Assembly (NCBI RefSeq): GCF_900103665.1
Contig: NZ_FNGY01000002.1
Location: 434,001-498,000 of the forward strand
DNA from: Pedobacter steynii
GTDB lineage: Bacteria > Bacteroidota > Bacteroidia > Sphingobacteriales > Sphingobacteriaceae
Direction of reading: 5' to 3'
DNA: 64,000 nt
Shown here: piece by piece, positions 34,286 through 43,144 of the stretch
How positions within the stretch are numbered: the first letter of the stretch is position 1
Layout of the letters: each line of letters begins with the position of its first letter
Notes under the pieces: model-generated
What the model saw: only the letters and a program-made list of their open reading frames with translations
What the model was told of the DNA's origin: nothing
Database searches by the model: none
Program-made: the position numbers and the translations under genes

Positions 34286-34987
34286 TTAAAGAGGATAGGA
34301 ATAGATGCTAAAGATGTTCTTTCCGTTCTTTGCGGTAGTATAGATTCCGTATCCGGAACCAAAGTTGCCGTTTTCCAGATTATATACGATGAAATCGAAA
34401 TAAATGTTTGAAGGAACTTTAATAGATAAAAATCCATTGCCATCAGTTACCCCCTTAAGTGGCGATTCATTTATAATCGCTCTGATTTGATCTGAACTAG
34501 GCTGTCTGCCGTTACCGGGAAAGGCCACAACCCCCATGTTTTTTAAAGGGCTTCTGTAATCATTCCTGGAAATCAGCGTGATGTTTAAGAGGCCTGAAAA
34601 ATCAGTGACTTTGACGGCCTTTTTTTTCTCTGTATCAGCAACGACCTGAACGAATTCCTCTGTACGGTATTTAACCTTATTGACAATGGGAGAGTCCGCA
34701 GTCAACAGATAATTTTGAGGTAATAAATCTGAAAAATTGGCAATACCTTCCGGATTCGTCTTGACGGTGCCAATCAGCGCATTGGGATTTGGAGAGGTTG
34801 CACTGTAAATAATTTTGCTGTCGTAAATTGAAACATTAATGCCAGCCAGGCCATTTCCGGAATCATCAACTACTTTGTAGCTCAGTTTTCCCGTACTGAT
34901 ACCATCAACCAACTTGACGTTTGTAATCTTCTGACAGGAGAGTGTGAGCACAGTCAGGCCTAGCAGAAGCATGATTTTATATTTCAT
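34286..34987 (-). CDS. Hypothetical lipoprotein, second of tandem pair
   Basis: 233 aa from ATG 34987, lipobox LTLSC. Beginning at GKLSYKVVDDSGNGLAGINV it has a carboxypeptidase-regulatory/Cna-B-like beta-sandwich, with YLLTADSP near the end of the first domain and a second like domain (PLKGVTDGNGFLSIKVPSN). It is a paralogue of the gene just upstream (7 bp gap), aligning along its full length. Function unknown; likely a surface-anchored structural or adhesive protein. Confidence 0.65.
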   Translation of the reverse strand: MKYKIMLLLGLTVLTLSCQKITNVKLVDGISTGKLSYKVVDDSGNGLAGINVSIYDSKIIYSATSPNPNALIGTVKTNPEGIANFSDLLPQNYLLTADSPIVNKVKYRTEEFVQVVADTEKKKAVKVTDFSGLLNITLISRNDYRSPLKNMGVVAFPGNGRQPSSDQIRAIINESPLKGVTDGNGFLSIKVPSNIYFDFIVYNLENGNFGSGYGIYTTAKNGKNIFSIYSYPL

Positions 34988-34994
34988 ATTCAAA

Positions 34995-35678
34995 CTATTG
35001 CAGATATACACCAGTTGTATAACTATACGTAGCACCTTTCTGTACCAATAAATTACCATTATAGTTGAAAACTGCGTTTGTAACCGAATTATAAAGGTAT
35101 ATCGTATACTGTTTATTTGAAGGGACTTTAAATGTGACTAAACCGTCTGCGTTAGTTAATCCTGAAGCGTCTGCGACTTTTAAATTGGCAACAGTAGATA
35201 AGGAATAATTGAACTTAGCTGATGGAATCATCATGACACCTATATTTTTTAAAGGTTGATTGGGATTATTGTAGGATTTAACTACAATGTTAAACGTCCC
35301 CGAATGATCTGTAACTTTTACCTCTTTTTGCTTAACGGCACCCGTTATTACCTGAACATATTCCTGAATGAAATAGGCTATATTATTCACCTTCGGTGAA
35401 TCTGCAACAAGCAGGTAATTGTTTGGATTAAGGTCTCCGAAGTCAGCCAGACCATTAGGGTCCGTCAGACGTGTGTCCAGAAGGATATTGGTATTTGAGT
35501 AATTGTCCTGACGATCGAATAAAGATACTTTTACATTTGGCAGTCCTTTACCGGCGTCGTCAGTCAGTCTATAGCTGAGTTTTCCGCTGGTAGAAAGCTT
35601 AACATCAACATTAGTGGTTTTTTTGCAGGAAGCAAAAATTGCCAGAAGTAGGATTAGAAGCGTAAATTTTGATTTCAT
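34995..35678 (-). CDS. Hypothetical lipoprotein, first of tandem pair
   Basis: 227 aa, lipobox IFASC (Cys18). It shares with the next gene the order GKLSYRLTDDAGKGLPNVKV, NPNNYLLVADSPKVNNI, PLKNIGVMMIP and NADGLVTFKVPSN, so the two arose by tandem duplication. Each appears to hold two Ig-like/carboxypeptidase-regulatory-type beta domains. A good Bacteroidota promoter lies just upstream at 35705-35737. Function unknown. Confidence 0.65.
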   Translation of the reverse strand: MKSKFTLLILLLAIFASCKKTTNVDVKLSTSGKLSYRLTDDAGKGLPNVKVSLFDRQDNYSNTNILLDTRLTDPNGLADFGDLNPNNYLLVADSPKVNNIAYFIQEYVQVITGAVKQKEVKVTDHSGTFNIVVKSYNNPNQPLKNIGVMMIPSAKFNYSLSTVANLKVADASGLTNADGLVTFKVPSNKQYTIYLYNSVTNAVFNYNGNLLVQKGATYSYTTGVYLQ

Positions 35679-35704
35679 ATAGGTGTGTGTGTTTATATTT
35701 CGCG

Positions 35705-35737
35705 CAAATATATAATAAATGTTGAACTGATATTAAA
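35705..35737 (-). promoter_or_regulatory. Promoter of tandem lipoprotein genes
   Basis: On the minus strand TTTA (35734-35737) and TATATTTG (35705-35712) are 21 bp apart: a perfect -7 and a 3-of-4 -33 match to the Bacteroidota consensus. It lies 27 bp before the ATG. Confidence 0.45.
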
Positions 35738-35802
35738 TATTTTTATTTTATTAGAAAATAAAATAAATGTTACTATTTCTTATGGCCGATTTATAGAAAA
35801 AA

Positions 35803-35811
35803 GGGGGGGGG
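35803..35811. repeat. Run of nine G
   Basis: A homopolymer of nine G follows a short A-run in an otherwise AT-rich intergenic stretch. It lies about 75 bp upstream of the -7-like box (TACATTTG, 35886-35893) of the DUF1569 gene. Such tracts can slip in length, but here it is outside any reading frame. Confidence 0.8.
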
Positions 35812-35916
35812 TAGTCATGTTTGCTTGTCCAAAACAACACCTTTAAATGGCAATAGTACACCCTACTTGTTTGTGATCTCGGCTGTACATTTGTTTAATC
35901 CTTATGCGTGAAAAAA

Positions 35917-36402
35917 ATGCATGTTGTTCAAAAGGACTTTAACTATAATCCGGAAAAGATGAAATCAATTTTTGACAACAGCACCAGAGCGGACCTGATC
36001 GGGCGGATCAATACCCTTGATGAAAATAGCACTTCCAAATGGGGTAAAATGAACATCTATCAGATGTTGAAGCATTGCACGGTCTACGAAGAAATGATGC
36101 TGGGAAAGACCCGGTATAAACGGGCATTTATCGGTCGTTTGTTTGGCCGAATGGCCCTAAAAGAATTTATACAGGATAGACCTATCAGGCAAAACGTCCC
36201 TACACTTCCCGAGCTTAAGGTGAAAATCAATCATGGGGATGTACTGGCCGAAAGAAAGAAATGGATTGCTTTACTGGAGGAATATCCGAATGCACCATGT
36301 ACTGATATTGAACATTCTTTTTTCGGGAAATTGACAAGAGCGCAAGTTGGAATTTTGGTCTATAAGCATACCGATCACCACCTTCGGCAATTCAATAGCT
36401 AG
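35917..36402 (+). CDS. DUF1569 (DinB-like) protein
   Basis: 161 aa from ATG 35917; a GTG three codons earlier (35908) or an ATG at 35962 are alternatives. The motif KWGKMNIYQMLKHC near residue 45 and the closing YKHTDHHLRQF, with spaced His residues, are hallmarks of DUF1569/DinB-fold proteins, which hold a metal between helices and often act in thiol or detoxification chemistry. A second member lies at 41758-42216. Function unknown. Confidence 0.8.
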   Translation: MHVVQKDFNYNPEKMKSIFDNSTRADLIGRINTLDENSTSKWGKMNIYQMLKHCTVYEEMMLGKTRYKRAFIGRLFGRMALKEFIQDRPIRQNVPTLPELKVKINHGDVLAERKKWIALLEEYPNAPCTDIEHSFFGKLTRAQVGILVYKHTDHHLRQFNS

Positions 36403-36491
36403 CGGGACGGAATTGTAATTTTTTCCAAACATTGGGCTGTGATTTCTTTATTGGTAATCAAAATGTTATTTTAGCTTAAAATCAGCTCATT

Positions 36492-37124
36492 ATGTATGGT
36501 ATAGAAAATCTTGCTGCTTTTATTCTGGCAGCAGTTATAGTGGTCATCACGCCGGGAATAGATACGATCATGGTACTAACGAGAAGTATTTCTCAGGGAA
36601 AAACTGCGGGTTTGTATTCCGCCATTGGTGTAAGTTTAGGTTTATTGGTCCATACCTGCGCCGCTACTTTTGGACTGTCCTTAATTCTGGCAAAATCTGC
36701 CTTCGCCTATAGCCTGATTAAATACCTGGGTGCTGCTTACCTGATCTATATCGGATATAAATCTCTTACTGCCAAAACGCCTCAAACTGAAATTACATCT
36801 GGTCAGATCAAGCCGGTCAGAAATGGTAAAATGTTATTTACTGCATTTTTAAGCGATGTTTTAAATCCTAAGATTGCCATTTTCTTCTTAGCGTTCTTAC
36901 CGCAGTTTATCAATGCTTCAGCGATTAATAATCCAGTCCCGTATTTATTGCTGGGCTCCATTATCTTTTTTATTACCTTGGTTTGGTGTACATTGCTCGC
37001 CTTGTTGGGGAGTCGGGTAGCCGCCCTTTTTAATAGAAATAAAAAAGCAGAAGCGATCATGAATAAAACAACCGGCATCGTATTTATTCTCCTCGGATTA
37101 AAAGTCGCTTTATCAAAAAAATAA
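36492..37124 (+). CDS. LysE-family amino-acid exporter
   Basis: 210 aa with six hydrophobic segments. The N-terminal signature AAVIVVITPGIDTIMVLTRS and GLYSAIGVSLGLLVH match the LysE/RhtB family of amino-acid efflux proteins; YLGAAYLIYIGYKSL and LNPKIAIFFLAFLPQF complete it. Inner-membrane exporter of an amino acid or derivative; the substrate cannot be told. Single gene. Confidence 0.9.
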   Translation: MYGIENLAAFILAAVIVVITPGIDTIMVLTRSISQGKTAGLYSAIGVSLGLLVHTCAATFGLSLILAKSAFAYSLIKYLGAAYLIYIGYKSLTAKTPQTEITSGQIKPVRNGKMLFTAFLSDVLNPKIAIFFLAFLPQFINASAINNPVPYLLLGSIIFFITLVWCTLLALLGSRVAALFNRNKKAEAIMNKTTGIVFILLGLKVALSKK

Positions 37125-37223
37125 AGAGCTTCAGTTTTATTGGTTTATATCTCGTTTGATTTTTTGTCTTGGAGGATGATATAAAGGTCATAAAGCAAAG
37201 GATCTTGTGTTTTTGATCGCAGT

Positions 37224-37255
37224 CAAACGTTTGCGTGAAAATAGGTTGCCTATTT
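37224..37255. promoter_or_regulatory. Two adjacent palindromes before fucosyltransferase
   Basis: CAAACGTTTG (37224-37233) is a perfect CG-centred palindrome, and AAATAGG/CCTATTT (37239-37255, 3-bp centre) follows 5 bp later. They lie in the 283-bp gap between the LysE exporter and the fucosyltransferase, about 150 bp before the latter. Possible regulator sites; nothing else is evident in this gap. Confidence 0.25.
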
Positions 37256-37407
37256 AATAGATAAATAATTAATTTAGAGGTGTTTATTGGTTTTTATAAT
37301 TAATTAGTACGGTGCCATTGCTCTGTTTTTAGAGGTCTGGGCTAAATTAGTTCTTCGCTGCTATTCGGTTAAAAACTTGTAAAGAAAATATTAATTACTC
37401 AGGATAT

Positions 37408-38247
37408 ATGATAATTGTAGAGCTGACAGGTGGCTTAGGTAATCAGATGTTTCAATATGCCTTTGGAAGAAGTTTGTCACTGATGCTCAATAGGCAGTTG
37501 CTGATAGACGATCATGCTTTTAGCCTGTCTGGAAATCCGGATAGAACCTATAATCTGGACATTTTTAATCTGGATATTGAGTTTCTTAATAGGGAACAAT
37601 TCAATCCCGGAGAAACAGTCCATCAAGTTTTTGAAAGACATGAAAACACTTATGATAAAGGCTTACTGGAAGCATTAAAACAGCTGCCTTCCGACGTTCC
37701 GGTTAAGCTGATGGGATACTGGCAGTCTTATCGTTACTTTGATGAGATTAAAGCGGTGATAAAAGCTGATTTTCAATATTTGTATCCCTTACAGGAGCGC
37801 TGGTTGACCTTGGGGAATCAAATCAAAGAAACAGAATCGGTAATGGTTCAAGTTCGTCGTGGCGACTATCTGCTGGCACCTGATTTTCATAGAACAGTGA
37901 GCGAGTTTTACCTGGAAAGAGCAATAGATATTGCCCGTAATCAATATTCAAATGCTGTTTTTTACATCTTTTCTGATGATATTGCCTGGTGTAAGGCCAA
38001 TATAACGGCTGCCGAAGATGTTGTTTTTGTGGAGGATCATTTTCAGGATCAACACAATGAATATATATTGCAGCTGATGAGCTTATGTAAACACTTTATT
38101 ATTGCAAATAGTTCCTTTTCATGGTGGGCCGCCTACCTGGGAAGTGTTGAAAATAGCCTCATTATGGCACCTAAAGAATGGCTGAGTATTCCATTAAATA
38201 CTGCAGACCTTATTCCTGATAAATGGCGACAGATCTCGATGGATTAA
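37408..38247 (+). CDS. Alpha-1,2-fucosyltransferase, GT11
   Basis: 279 aa. The N-terminal LTGGLGNQMFQYAFGRSL is the GT11 signature, VQVRRGDYL is the GDP-fucose-binding HxRRxD-like motif, and SSFSWWAAYLG is the third conserved block. The family transfers fucose from GDP-fucose in alpha-1,2 linkage to galactose of surface glycans. No other capsule, O-antigen or GDP-fucose genes are nearby, so it is an orphan transferase. Cytoplasmic. Confidence 0.92.
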   Translation: MIIVELTGGLGNQMFQYAFGRSLSLMLNRQLLIDDHAFSLSGNPDRTYNLDIFNLDIEFLNREQFNPGETVHQVFERHENTYDKGLLEALKQLPSDVPVKLMGYWQSYRYFDEIKAVIKADFQYLYPLQERWLTLGNQIKETESVMVQVRRGDYLLAPDFHRTVSEFYLERAIDIARNQYSNAVFYIFSDDIAWCKANITAAEDVVFVEDHFQDQHNEYILQLMSLCKHFIIANSSFSWWAAYLGSVENSLIMAPKEWLSIPLNTADLIPDKWRQISMD

Positions 38248-38440
38248 TCAGCGCTTTGACCTTACCTGCTGTTTTATGATCGCCGGTATGACTCCTGCAG
38301 GGAGGCATGAAAATATATGAACCTTCCAGGAAAAAATGAGCATAGGACATATCTGTAATACTTTGTAACCGGATAAACATTTTAAGGAAAAAACTGTTTA
38401 ACTTGTTTATAGGATAACCTAACGAGACCGGACCAGATAA

Positions 38441-39934
38441 ATGATAACGAAAATTCCCGCTAACCTAAGTTCAGGATTGTTGCCTGTTGAATTATTTGAC
38501 TGTCTGCCAGTGGCAGTATATACCTGTGATCATTTGGGATACCTGACTTTTTATAATAAAGCCGCTGCAGATTTATGGGGGAGGGAACCTGAGCTGGGGA
38601 AAGAGCTCTGGTGCGGTTCCTGGAAGATTTTCTGGCCGGATGGAACGCCGATGGCACTGGATAGCTGCCCTATGGCCCGTGCATTAAAAGAAGGACTACC
38701 TGTGATAGATGAAGAAATCATAATTCAATGCCCTGATGGAACCATGAAAAATCTGTTGCCAAGCCCGGTTCCCTTGTTTGATCAACTTGGAGTGTTGCAG
38801 GGAGCAGTAAATACGCTGCTGGACATTACCGAACAAAGACAAGGAGAAAAGAAGCAGGCGATGCTGGCGGCAATCATCGAATATTCTGAAGATGCGATTG
38901 TGAGTAAAGGACTGGATGGTTTAATTACCAGCTGGAATCAGGGAGCGGAAAAATTATTTGGCTATACAGAAAAGGAAGTGTTGGGTAAGCACATCTCTTT
39001 ATTGATCCCTAAAGATCGTCTCGATGAAGAAAATCTGATCATTGACCGGGTTCGTAACAACAAGAACATCGAACATTTTGAAACGGTCCGCATCACAAAA
39101 AATGGACAATCTGTGCCGATTTCTCTGACTGTATCACCGATACGGGACCAGAAAGGGCGCATTATCGGAGCTTCTAAAATCGCACGTGACATCAGTATGC
39201 AGAAACAATCGGAAGCGCAGTTACAAAAGTTGTACGATGATATTCAGATCATGAATTCCAGAAAGGATGAATTCATCGGAATGGCCAGTCATGAGTTGAA
39301 AACACCGGTAACGAGTATTGATGCTTTCCTGCAGCTGGTCCAACGTTCACTTAAGCTGGAAGATAAAGACAAAGAGCTGGTATTTAAGGCCAGAAATCAG
39401 GTTGCAAAGCTGATTTCCCTGATCTCGGATCTGTTGGACGTCACAAAGATTCAGACCGGAAAATTGCCCTATACCTTTACCAGCTTTGATTTCAATGATT
39501 TATTAAAAGAGGTGATAGAAGTGATGCAGCAGAACCATCCCGGTCATGAGATCAATTTGGACCATCCGGCCGGTATGCTGAACGTCTATGCAGATAAACA
39601 ACGGCTGGAGCAGGTGATCATTAACCTTGTTTCTAATGCGATCAAATACGCGCCCAATACCAACAAAATGAGGGTCGCTGTGCTGGAAGCACAGCATCGC
39701 CTGCAACTGTCTGTGCAGGACTTCGGACCGGGAATAGAGCTGCCGGAACAGGAGCATATATTTTCCAGGTTCTACCAAATAAAAAAGCCCAGTGGCAATG
39801 CATCAGGCTTGGGAATCGGTTTGTATATCAGTAAAGAAATTATTGACCGTCACCAGGGAAAGATCTGGGTGGAGAGCAGTCCGGGAAAAGGATCCACCTT
39901 CTCTTTTGAATTGCCACTTCAATTACAGAATTAA
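38441..39934 (+). CDS. PAS-domain sensor histidine kinase
   Basis: 497 aa, no membrane segment. PAS 1 at about 17-130 and PAS 2 at about 143-255 (EDAIVSKGLDGLITSWNQGAEKLFGYT, read in parts) are followed by HisKA with His284 (MASHELKTPVTSI) and a HATPase domain with N box (NLVSNAIKYAP), G1 (DFGPGIELPEQEHIFSRFY) and G2 (GLGIGLYISKEI). Soluble sensor that probably reads a small molecule or redox state. No response regulator is adjacent. It converges with the next gene (2 bp gap). Confidence 0.93.
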   Translation: MITKIPANLSSGLLPVELFDCLPVAVYTCDHLGYLTFYNKAAADLWGREPELGKELWCGSWKIFWPDGTPMALDSCPMARALKEGLPVIDEEIIIQCPDGTMKNLLPSPVPLFDQLGVLQGAVNTLLDITEQRQGEKKQAMLAAIIEYSEDAIVSKGLDGLITSWNQGAEKLFGYTEKEVLGKHISLLIPKDRLDEENLIIDRVRNNKNIEHFETVRITKNGQSVPISLTVSPIRDQKGRIIGASKIARDISMQKQSEAQLQKLYDDIQIMNSRKDEFIGMASHELKTPVTSIDAFLQLVQRSLKLEDKDKELVFKARNQVAKLISLISDLLDVTKIQTGKLPYTFTSFDFNDLLKEVIEVMQQNHPGHEINLDHPAGMLNVYADKQRLEQVIINLVSNAIKYAPNTNKMRVAVLEAQHRLQLSVQDFGPGIELPEQEHIFSRFYQIKKPSGNASGLGIGLYISKEIIDRHQGKIWVESSPGKGSTFSFELPLQLQN

Positions 39935-39936
39935 GC

Positions 39937-40419
39937 TTATTTGATAAATTCCATCATTGGTTCCAGTATTGTTGCTTCAAATTCTTCCTGCTTTTTGATG
40001 CCTTTTTTACTGTCTGAAAAATTATCACTGATGGGATGGTTGTTTACAAAACGAGTAGTTTTGGCGCCAATAGTATACATTAATGTCCCATAACTAGTGT
40101 CATTTACCAATCGTACCTCATCAAAATCCATCAGGGTTTTGGTATAAATACCTGGTATTTTCTTATACACCTTACGTGTGTTTTTGTCGAAAATCATAGT
40201 GACTCTGGCGATGAATACAAAATCATAAATCACATAACCACATAAACCTGCCCCAATCAGGTAAACGATTCGCTTTACATCAAATCCGATCGGTAAGAAA
40301 GGAACGACGGCAAAACATAAGAGAATAGCAACCAGGAACGCTTTTATTTTAGTATATATACTCAGGTTAGGCTGGAAACTCATCCTGTTGCCTGAGTATT
40401 CTAAATTATAGAGTGCCAT
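39937..40419 (-). CDS. Small membrane protein, second of pair
   Basis: 160 aa. Two hydrophobic segments (about 27-45 and 52-72) precede a beta-rich tail (VTMIFDKNTRKVYKKIPGIYTKTLMDFDEVRLV) that resembles a bacterial PH-like domain. It lies 2 bp after the gene at 40422-40895, which has the same layout. Function unknown. Confidence 0.6.
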   Translation of the reverse strand: MALYNLEYSGNRMSFQPNLSIYTKIKAFLVAILLCFAVVPFLPIGFDVKRIVYLIGAGLCGYVIYDFVFIARVTMIFDKNTRKVYKKIPGIYTKTLMDFDEVRLVNDTSYGTLMYTIGAKTTRFVNNHPISDNFSDSKKGIKKQEEFEATILEPMMEFIK

Positions 40420-40421
40420 AA

Positions 40422-40895
40422 TTAGTCCTCAATTTTCATGATATGCAAAGCTTCATTGACCATGTCATTTAACGGCTTTATCGTAAAAATGGAATGGTTC
40501 AGCAACAGGATTTTTTCTTTGCCATTGATATTCATGACCATACTTCCCGCTCCATTCATCGTCAGGCCAAATAGCGAAACTGTACGGGAAACAAGAAAGG
40601 TTTCGAAGTTGTCGAGGCTATAGGCCACTTCCGAAGAGAAAAAGCTCCTTTTCATCAGAATCTGATTAGACTGCATGTCTATGGTTGTTTTTGCTGTAAG
40701 ACGAAGTAAGGACATCACACCTAACACCGCCATACCTATGCCGATCCACATGTTCGCTTTGTCTGTCATTCCTTTAGTGAAAACCAATGCAAGTCCGCCG
40801 ATTAAAAACAGTCCCCCAATAAATCCGATAAAAACGAATTGTGTCTTCAGGTGGTATTTGTTGCCTTCTTGTTCAAAGTATTTGTAATTGTTCAT
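40422..40895 (-). CDS. Small membrane protein, first of pair
   Basis: 157 aa. Two membrane segments (about 19-41 and 49-68) are followed by TIDMQSNQILMKRSFFSSEV and SLDNFETFLV, a PH-like beta arrangement shared with the next gene. The two probably form an operon. No known family assigned. The 279-bp stretch upstream (40896-41174) is AT-rich and holds nothing I can identify. Confidence 0.6.
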   Translation of the reverse strand: MNNYKYFEQEGNKYHLKTQFVFIGFIGGLFLIGGLALVFTKGMTDKANMWIGIGMAVLGVMSLLRLTAKTTIDMQSNQILMKRSFFSSEVAYSLDNFETFLVSRTVSLFGLTMNGAGSMVMNINGKEKILLLNHSIFTIKPLNDMVNEALHIMKIED

Positions 40896-41174
40896 AGGGG
40901 GAGTTTTAGAGGTTTGAGATTAAATTTTAGAATAATAAAATAGAGAATTGTTAAAATATATTCCTTTGTGTCAAAGAAAAGATTTGTATTGACAAAATTA
41001 ATGCCAAACATTATCTGTAATGAATAGAAATTTATGAATATTTGGTAACAAGTTAATTTGTCGATTAATAAAAATGATCTTTATTCTCTCTTGTGAATAA
41101 TTCTGAATGCTAATGTGTAGGGGAATTTAGAGAAAATCCCTTGTTTTTAGGTCATAATCCGGAATATCGTTATC

Positions 41175-41768
41175 TTAAATGGGATAAGAATTAATTTGTA
41201 AATCATCAGAAAGGAATTCTTCTTCCAGCAGGGCATAATGATAATTGTCTTTCCATTCGCCTCTGATTGGGAGAATTTTCCTGCGCAGGCCTTCTCTTTT
41301 CATTCCGATCTTTTCCAAAACACGGATAGAAGCGGCATTTTCTGTAGCCACACCGGCTTCAATTCTATGAAGCAGTAATTGTCTAAAGCCAAATTCGAGG
41401 AGGGCTAAAGCGGCCTCAGTGGTATAGCCTTTCCCCCAGTACTCAGGGGCTAACTTAAACCATAGTTCCGCATTTTTGAATTTATCGGAACAATTGCTTA
41501 GGCCGATTAAGCCAACCGGAGTTTGGTCGGTTAATGAAATACAAAAACCATATTCCTTCCTTGGCGCAGTACTTTGCTGTTCGATATAGTTGTTCAGGTA
41601 ATCGTTGGATGCGGTTATTGATTCATGAACGTCCATTGTCGCATAACGCTGTACCTCAGGAATGAGGTGCAGCGCATGAATAAAGTCCAGATCATGCGGA
41701 TTCAAGTCCCGGATCAGCAGTCGCCCGGTAAGGTGACTCAGAAGTACTGCCTTATTTTTAGGCACCAA
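41175..41768 (-). CDS. GNAT acetyltransferase (RimJ/RimL-like)
   Basis: 197 aa. LTGRLLIRDLNPHDLDFIHAL is the typical entry of the RimJ/RimL-type GNAT fold; ELWFKLAPEYWGKGYTTEAALALLEFGF is the acetyl-CoA-binding motif A, and VATENAASIRVLEKIGMKREG is motif B. It acetylates an unknown amine, perhaps a protein N-terminus. It overlaps the end of the upstream DUF1569 gene by 11 bp, so the two are coupled. Confidence 0.9.
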   Translation of the reverse strand: MVPKNKAVLLSHLTGRLLIRDLNPHDLDFIHALHLIPEVQRYATMDVHESITASNDYLNNYIEQQSTAPRKEYGFCISLTDQTPVGLIGLSNCSDKFKNAELWFKLAPEYWGKGYTTEAALALLEFGFRQLLLHRIEAGVATENAASIRVLEKIGMKREGLRRKILPIRGEWKDNYHYALLEEEFLSDDLQINSYPI

Positions 41769-42216
41769 ACTGCGTTAAGTGGTGGTTTAAGTGCTTGTAA
41801 AACATGTTGTTCCACTCTGTCTTATTCAGGATTCCAAAAGAATGTGATTCTTTTCCGTCAAACTGAGCTTCGCCTAATTGCTGTGTCTTTTGGATAAAAG
41901 CAATTAACCGGCCTTTTTCTACCTCAAAATCTTTTTGTTCTTTTATGATAAATGCAGGTGCTGTTGGGCCACCCTGTTTAAAGGGAGCTTCACCGACCAC
42001 CTTGTTCTTCGCCAATAATTTCAGGATCAGTTTCATCAAAGCACCTGGTTTCGGATGCTTATCCTCATATACCATTTCGTAGGTTACACAGCAATGTGCA
42101 AGCATTTGGGAAACATTCATTTTGCCCCATTGTGCAGGAGTATCCGAACGTAGGGTATTGATGCGTTGAATGGTGTCGTCAACAACAGGCTGACTGAAAA
42201 TGTTTGGTAAGGCCAT
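41758..42216 (-). CDS. DUF1569 (DinB-like) protein
   Basis: 152 aa from ATG 42216 (MALPNIF); an upstream ATG at 42234 is possible. Motif QWGKMNVSQMLAHCC and closing FYKHLNHHLTQFG match the DUF1569 family and the relative at 35917. It carries a further FGKES-like HSFGILNKTEW segment typical of the group. Coupled to the acetyltransferase by overlap. Confidence 0.83.
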   Translation of the reverse strand: MALPNIFSQPVVDDTIQRINTLRSDTPAQWGKMNVSQMLAHCCVTYEMVYEDKHPKPGALMKLILKLLAKNKVVGEAPFKQGGPTAPAFIIKEQKDFEVEKGRLIAFIQKTQQLGEAQFDGKESHSFGILNKTEWNNMFYKHLNHHLTQFGA

Positions 42217-42245
42217 AGGTGTGATATCTTTCAATAAAAATACAA

Positions 42246-43067
42246 TTAATAAATGTTCAGGTTAATTTTTTCTGTAGGGTTCATCAGATAGGTCAGCATC
42301 GAATGGTCTTTTAGCAATTCCACCACCCGGAAACCTTTGTAATTTGTTCCCCAGTTACCCCCAAAATGACTGTCAAACAAAAAAGGAATGTTGTCCTTCA
42401 TTTTAACACCATCCTGGTCATGCTCATGCCCATGGAAAACAGCTTTAACATTGGGATATTTTTTTAGCAATTCAAAGAAAGCAGGGGTATCAATCGCGTT
42501 GGCAGTCCATTTGGACTGTGGAATATGAAGAAAGATAAAGGTGTGTTGCAGCTTTTTATAGGCCTCGAGTTTCGCTTCCAGCCAGACTAAATCGGGTGAT
42601 AGGTATTCTCCTTTCTCGTTAGAGGTATCCCCAAGCAGGATCGCATTTTTTTTGACGACAAGATCATGATTTAAAGGAGTTTTCCAAACGGATTCCCAAT
42701 GAGCAGAAGTTACTTTATCGTGATTTCCCCTGGTTACATAATAGGGCATGGTTAAATGATCAAGCTTCTGCTTTGCGGTTTGCAGCAAATCTTTATTGTC
42801 GTGGATGATGTCGCCGTTGATGACACAGAAATCCAGTGGATTTTGCTGATGAAACTGGTTAATGTGTCGGGTAATGGCAGAGAAGGATTCATCGAACGGA
42901 GTTTTTGGCTGCCCGTAATGACCGTCAGAGGCGACAACAAAACGAAGCCTGACCTTTGGTTTCAGTTCATGGACTTCCGATGCGGTTAAATATTTAACAC
43001 CACCTCCGACAAGCAAAGCTGTCGCAAAAGAGATGTTCTTGATGAAATGTCTGCGTGATGAATTCAT
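42246..43067 (-). CDS. Tat-exported metallophosphoesterase
   Basis: 273 aa. A twin-arginine-type leader (NSSRRHFIKNISFATALLVGGG) points to export as a folded, metal-loaded protein. All calcineurin-type blocks are visible: ASDGHYG, NGDIIHD, RGNHD, LHIPQSKW and GHEHDQDG. It hydrolyses phosphoester or nucleotide substrates with two metal ions. Single gene; a hairpin terminator of the upstream operon lies just before it. Confidence 0.88.
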   Translation of the reverse strand: MNSSRRHFIKNISFATALLVGGGVKYLTASEVHELKPKVRLRFVVASDGHYGQPKTPFDESFSAITRHINQFHQQNPLDFCVINGDIIHDNKDLLQTAKQKLDHLTMPYYVTRGNHDKVTSAHWESVWKTPLNHDLVVKKNAILLGDTSNEKGEYLSPDLVWLEAKLEAYKKLQHTFIFLHIPQSKWTANAIDTPAFFELLKKYPNVKAVFHGHEHDQDGVKMKDNIPFLFDSHFGGNWGTNYKGFRVVELLKDHSMLTYLMNPTEKINLNIY

Positions 43068-43080
43068 GAGGTTAATTTAT

Positions 43081-43135
43081 AAAATAAAAAGCAAATTTAT
43101 CCCCGATACCGATCGGTTATCAGGAATAAATTTGC
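43081..43135 (-). terminator. Terminator of TonB receptor/ABC operon
   Basis: GCAAATTTAT (43091-43100) pairs with ATAAATTTGC (43126-43135), with an inner CGAT/ATCG stem in the loop. The minus strand then runs into a T-rich tract (43081-43090). It lies 10 bp after the last permease gene. Confidence 0.65.
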
Positions 43136-43144
43136 TGAGGATGA

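Noticed and set aside
41625..41897. 90-aa plus-strand frame opposite the acetyltransferase/DUF1569 overlap
   Set aside because: Antisense to two real genes; no start signal or motif.
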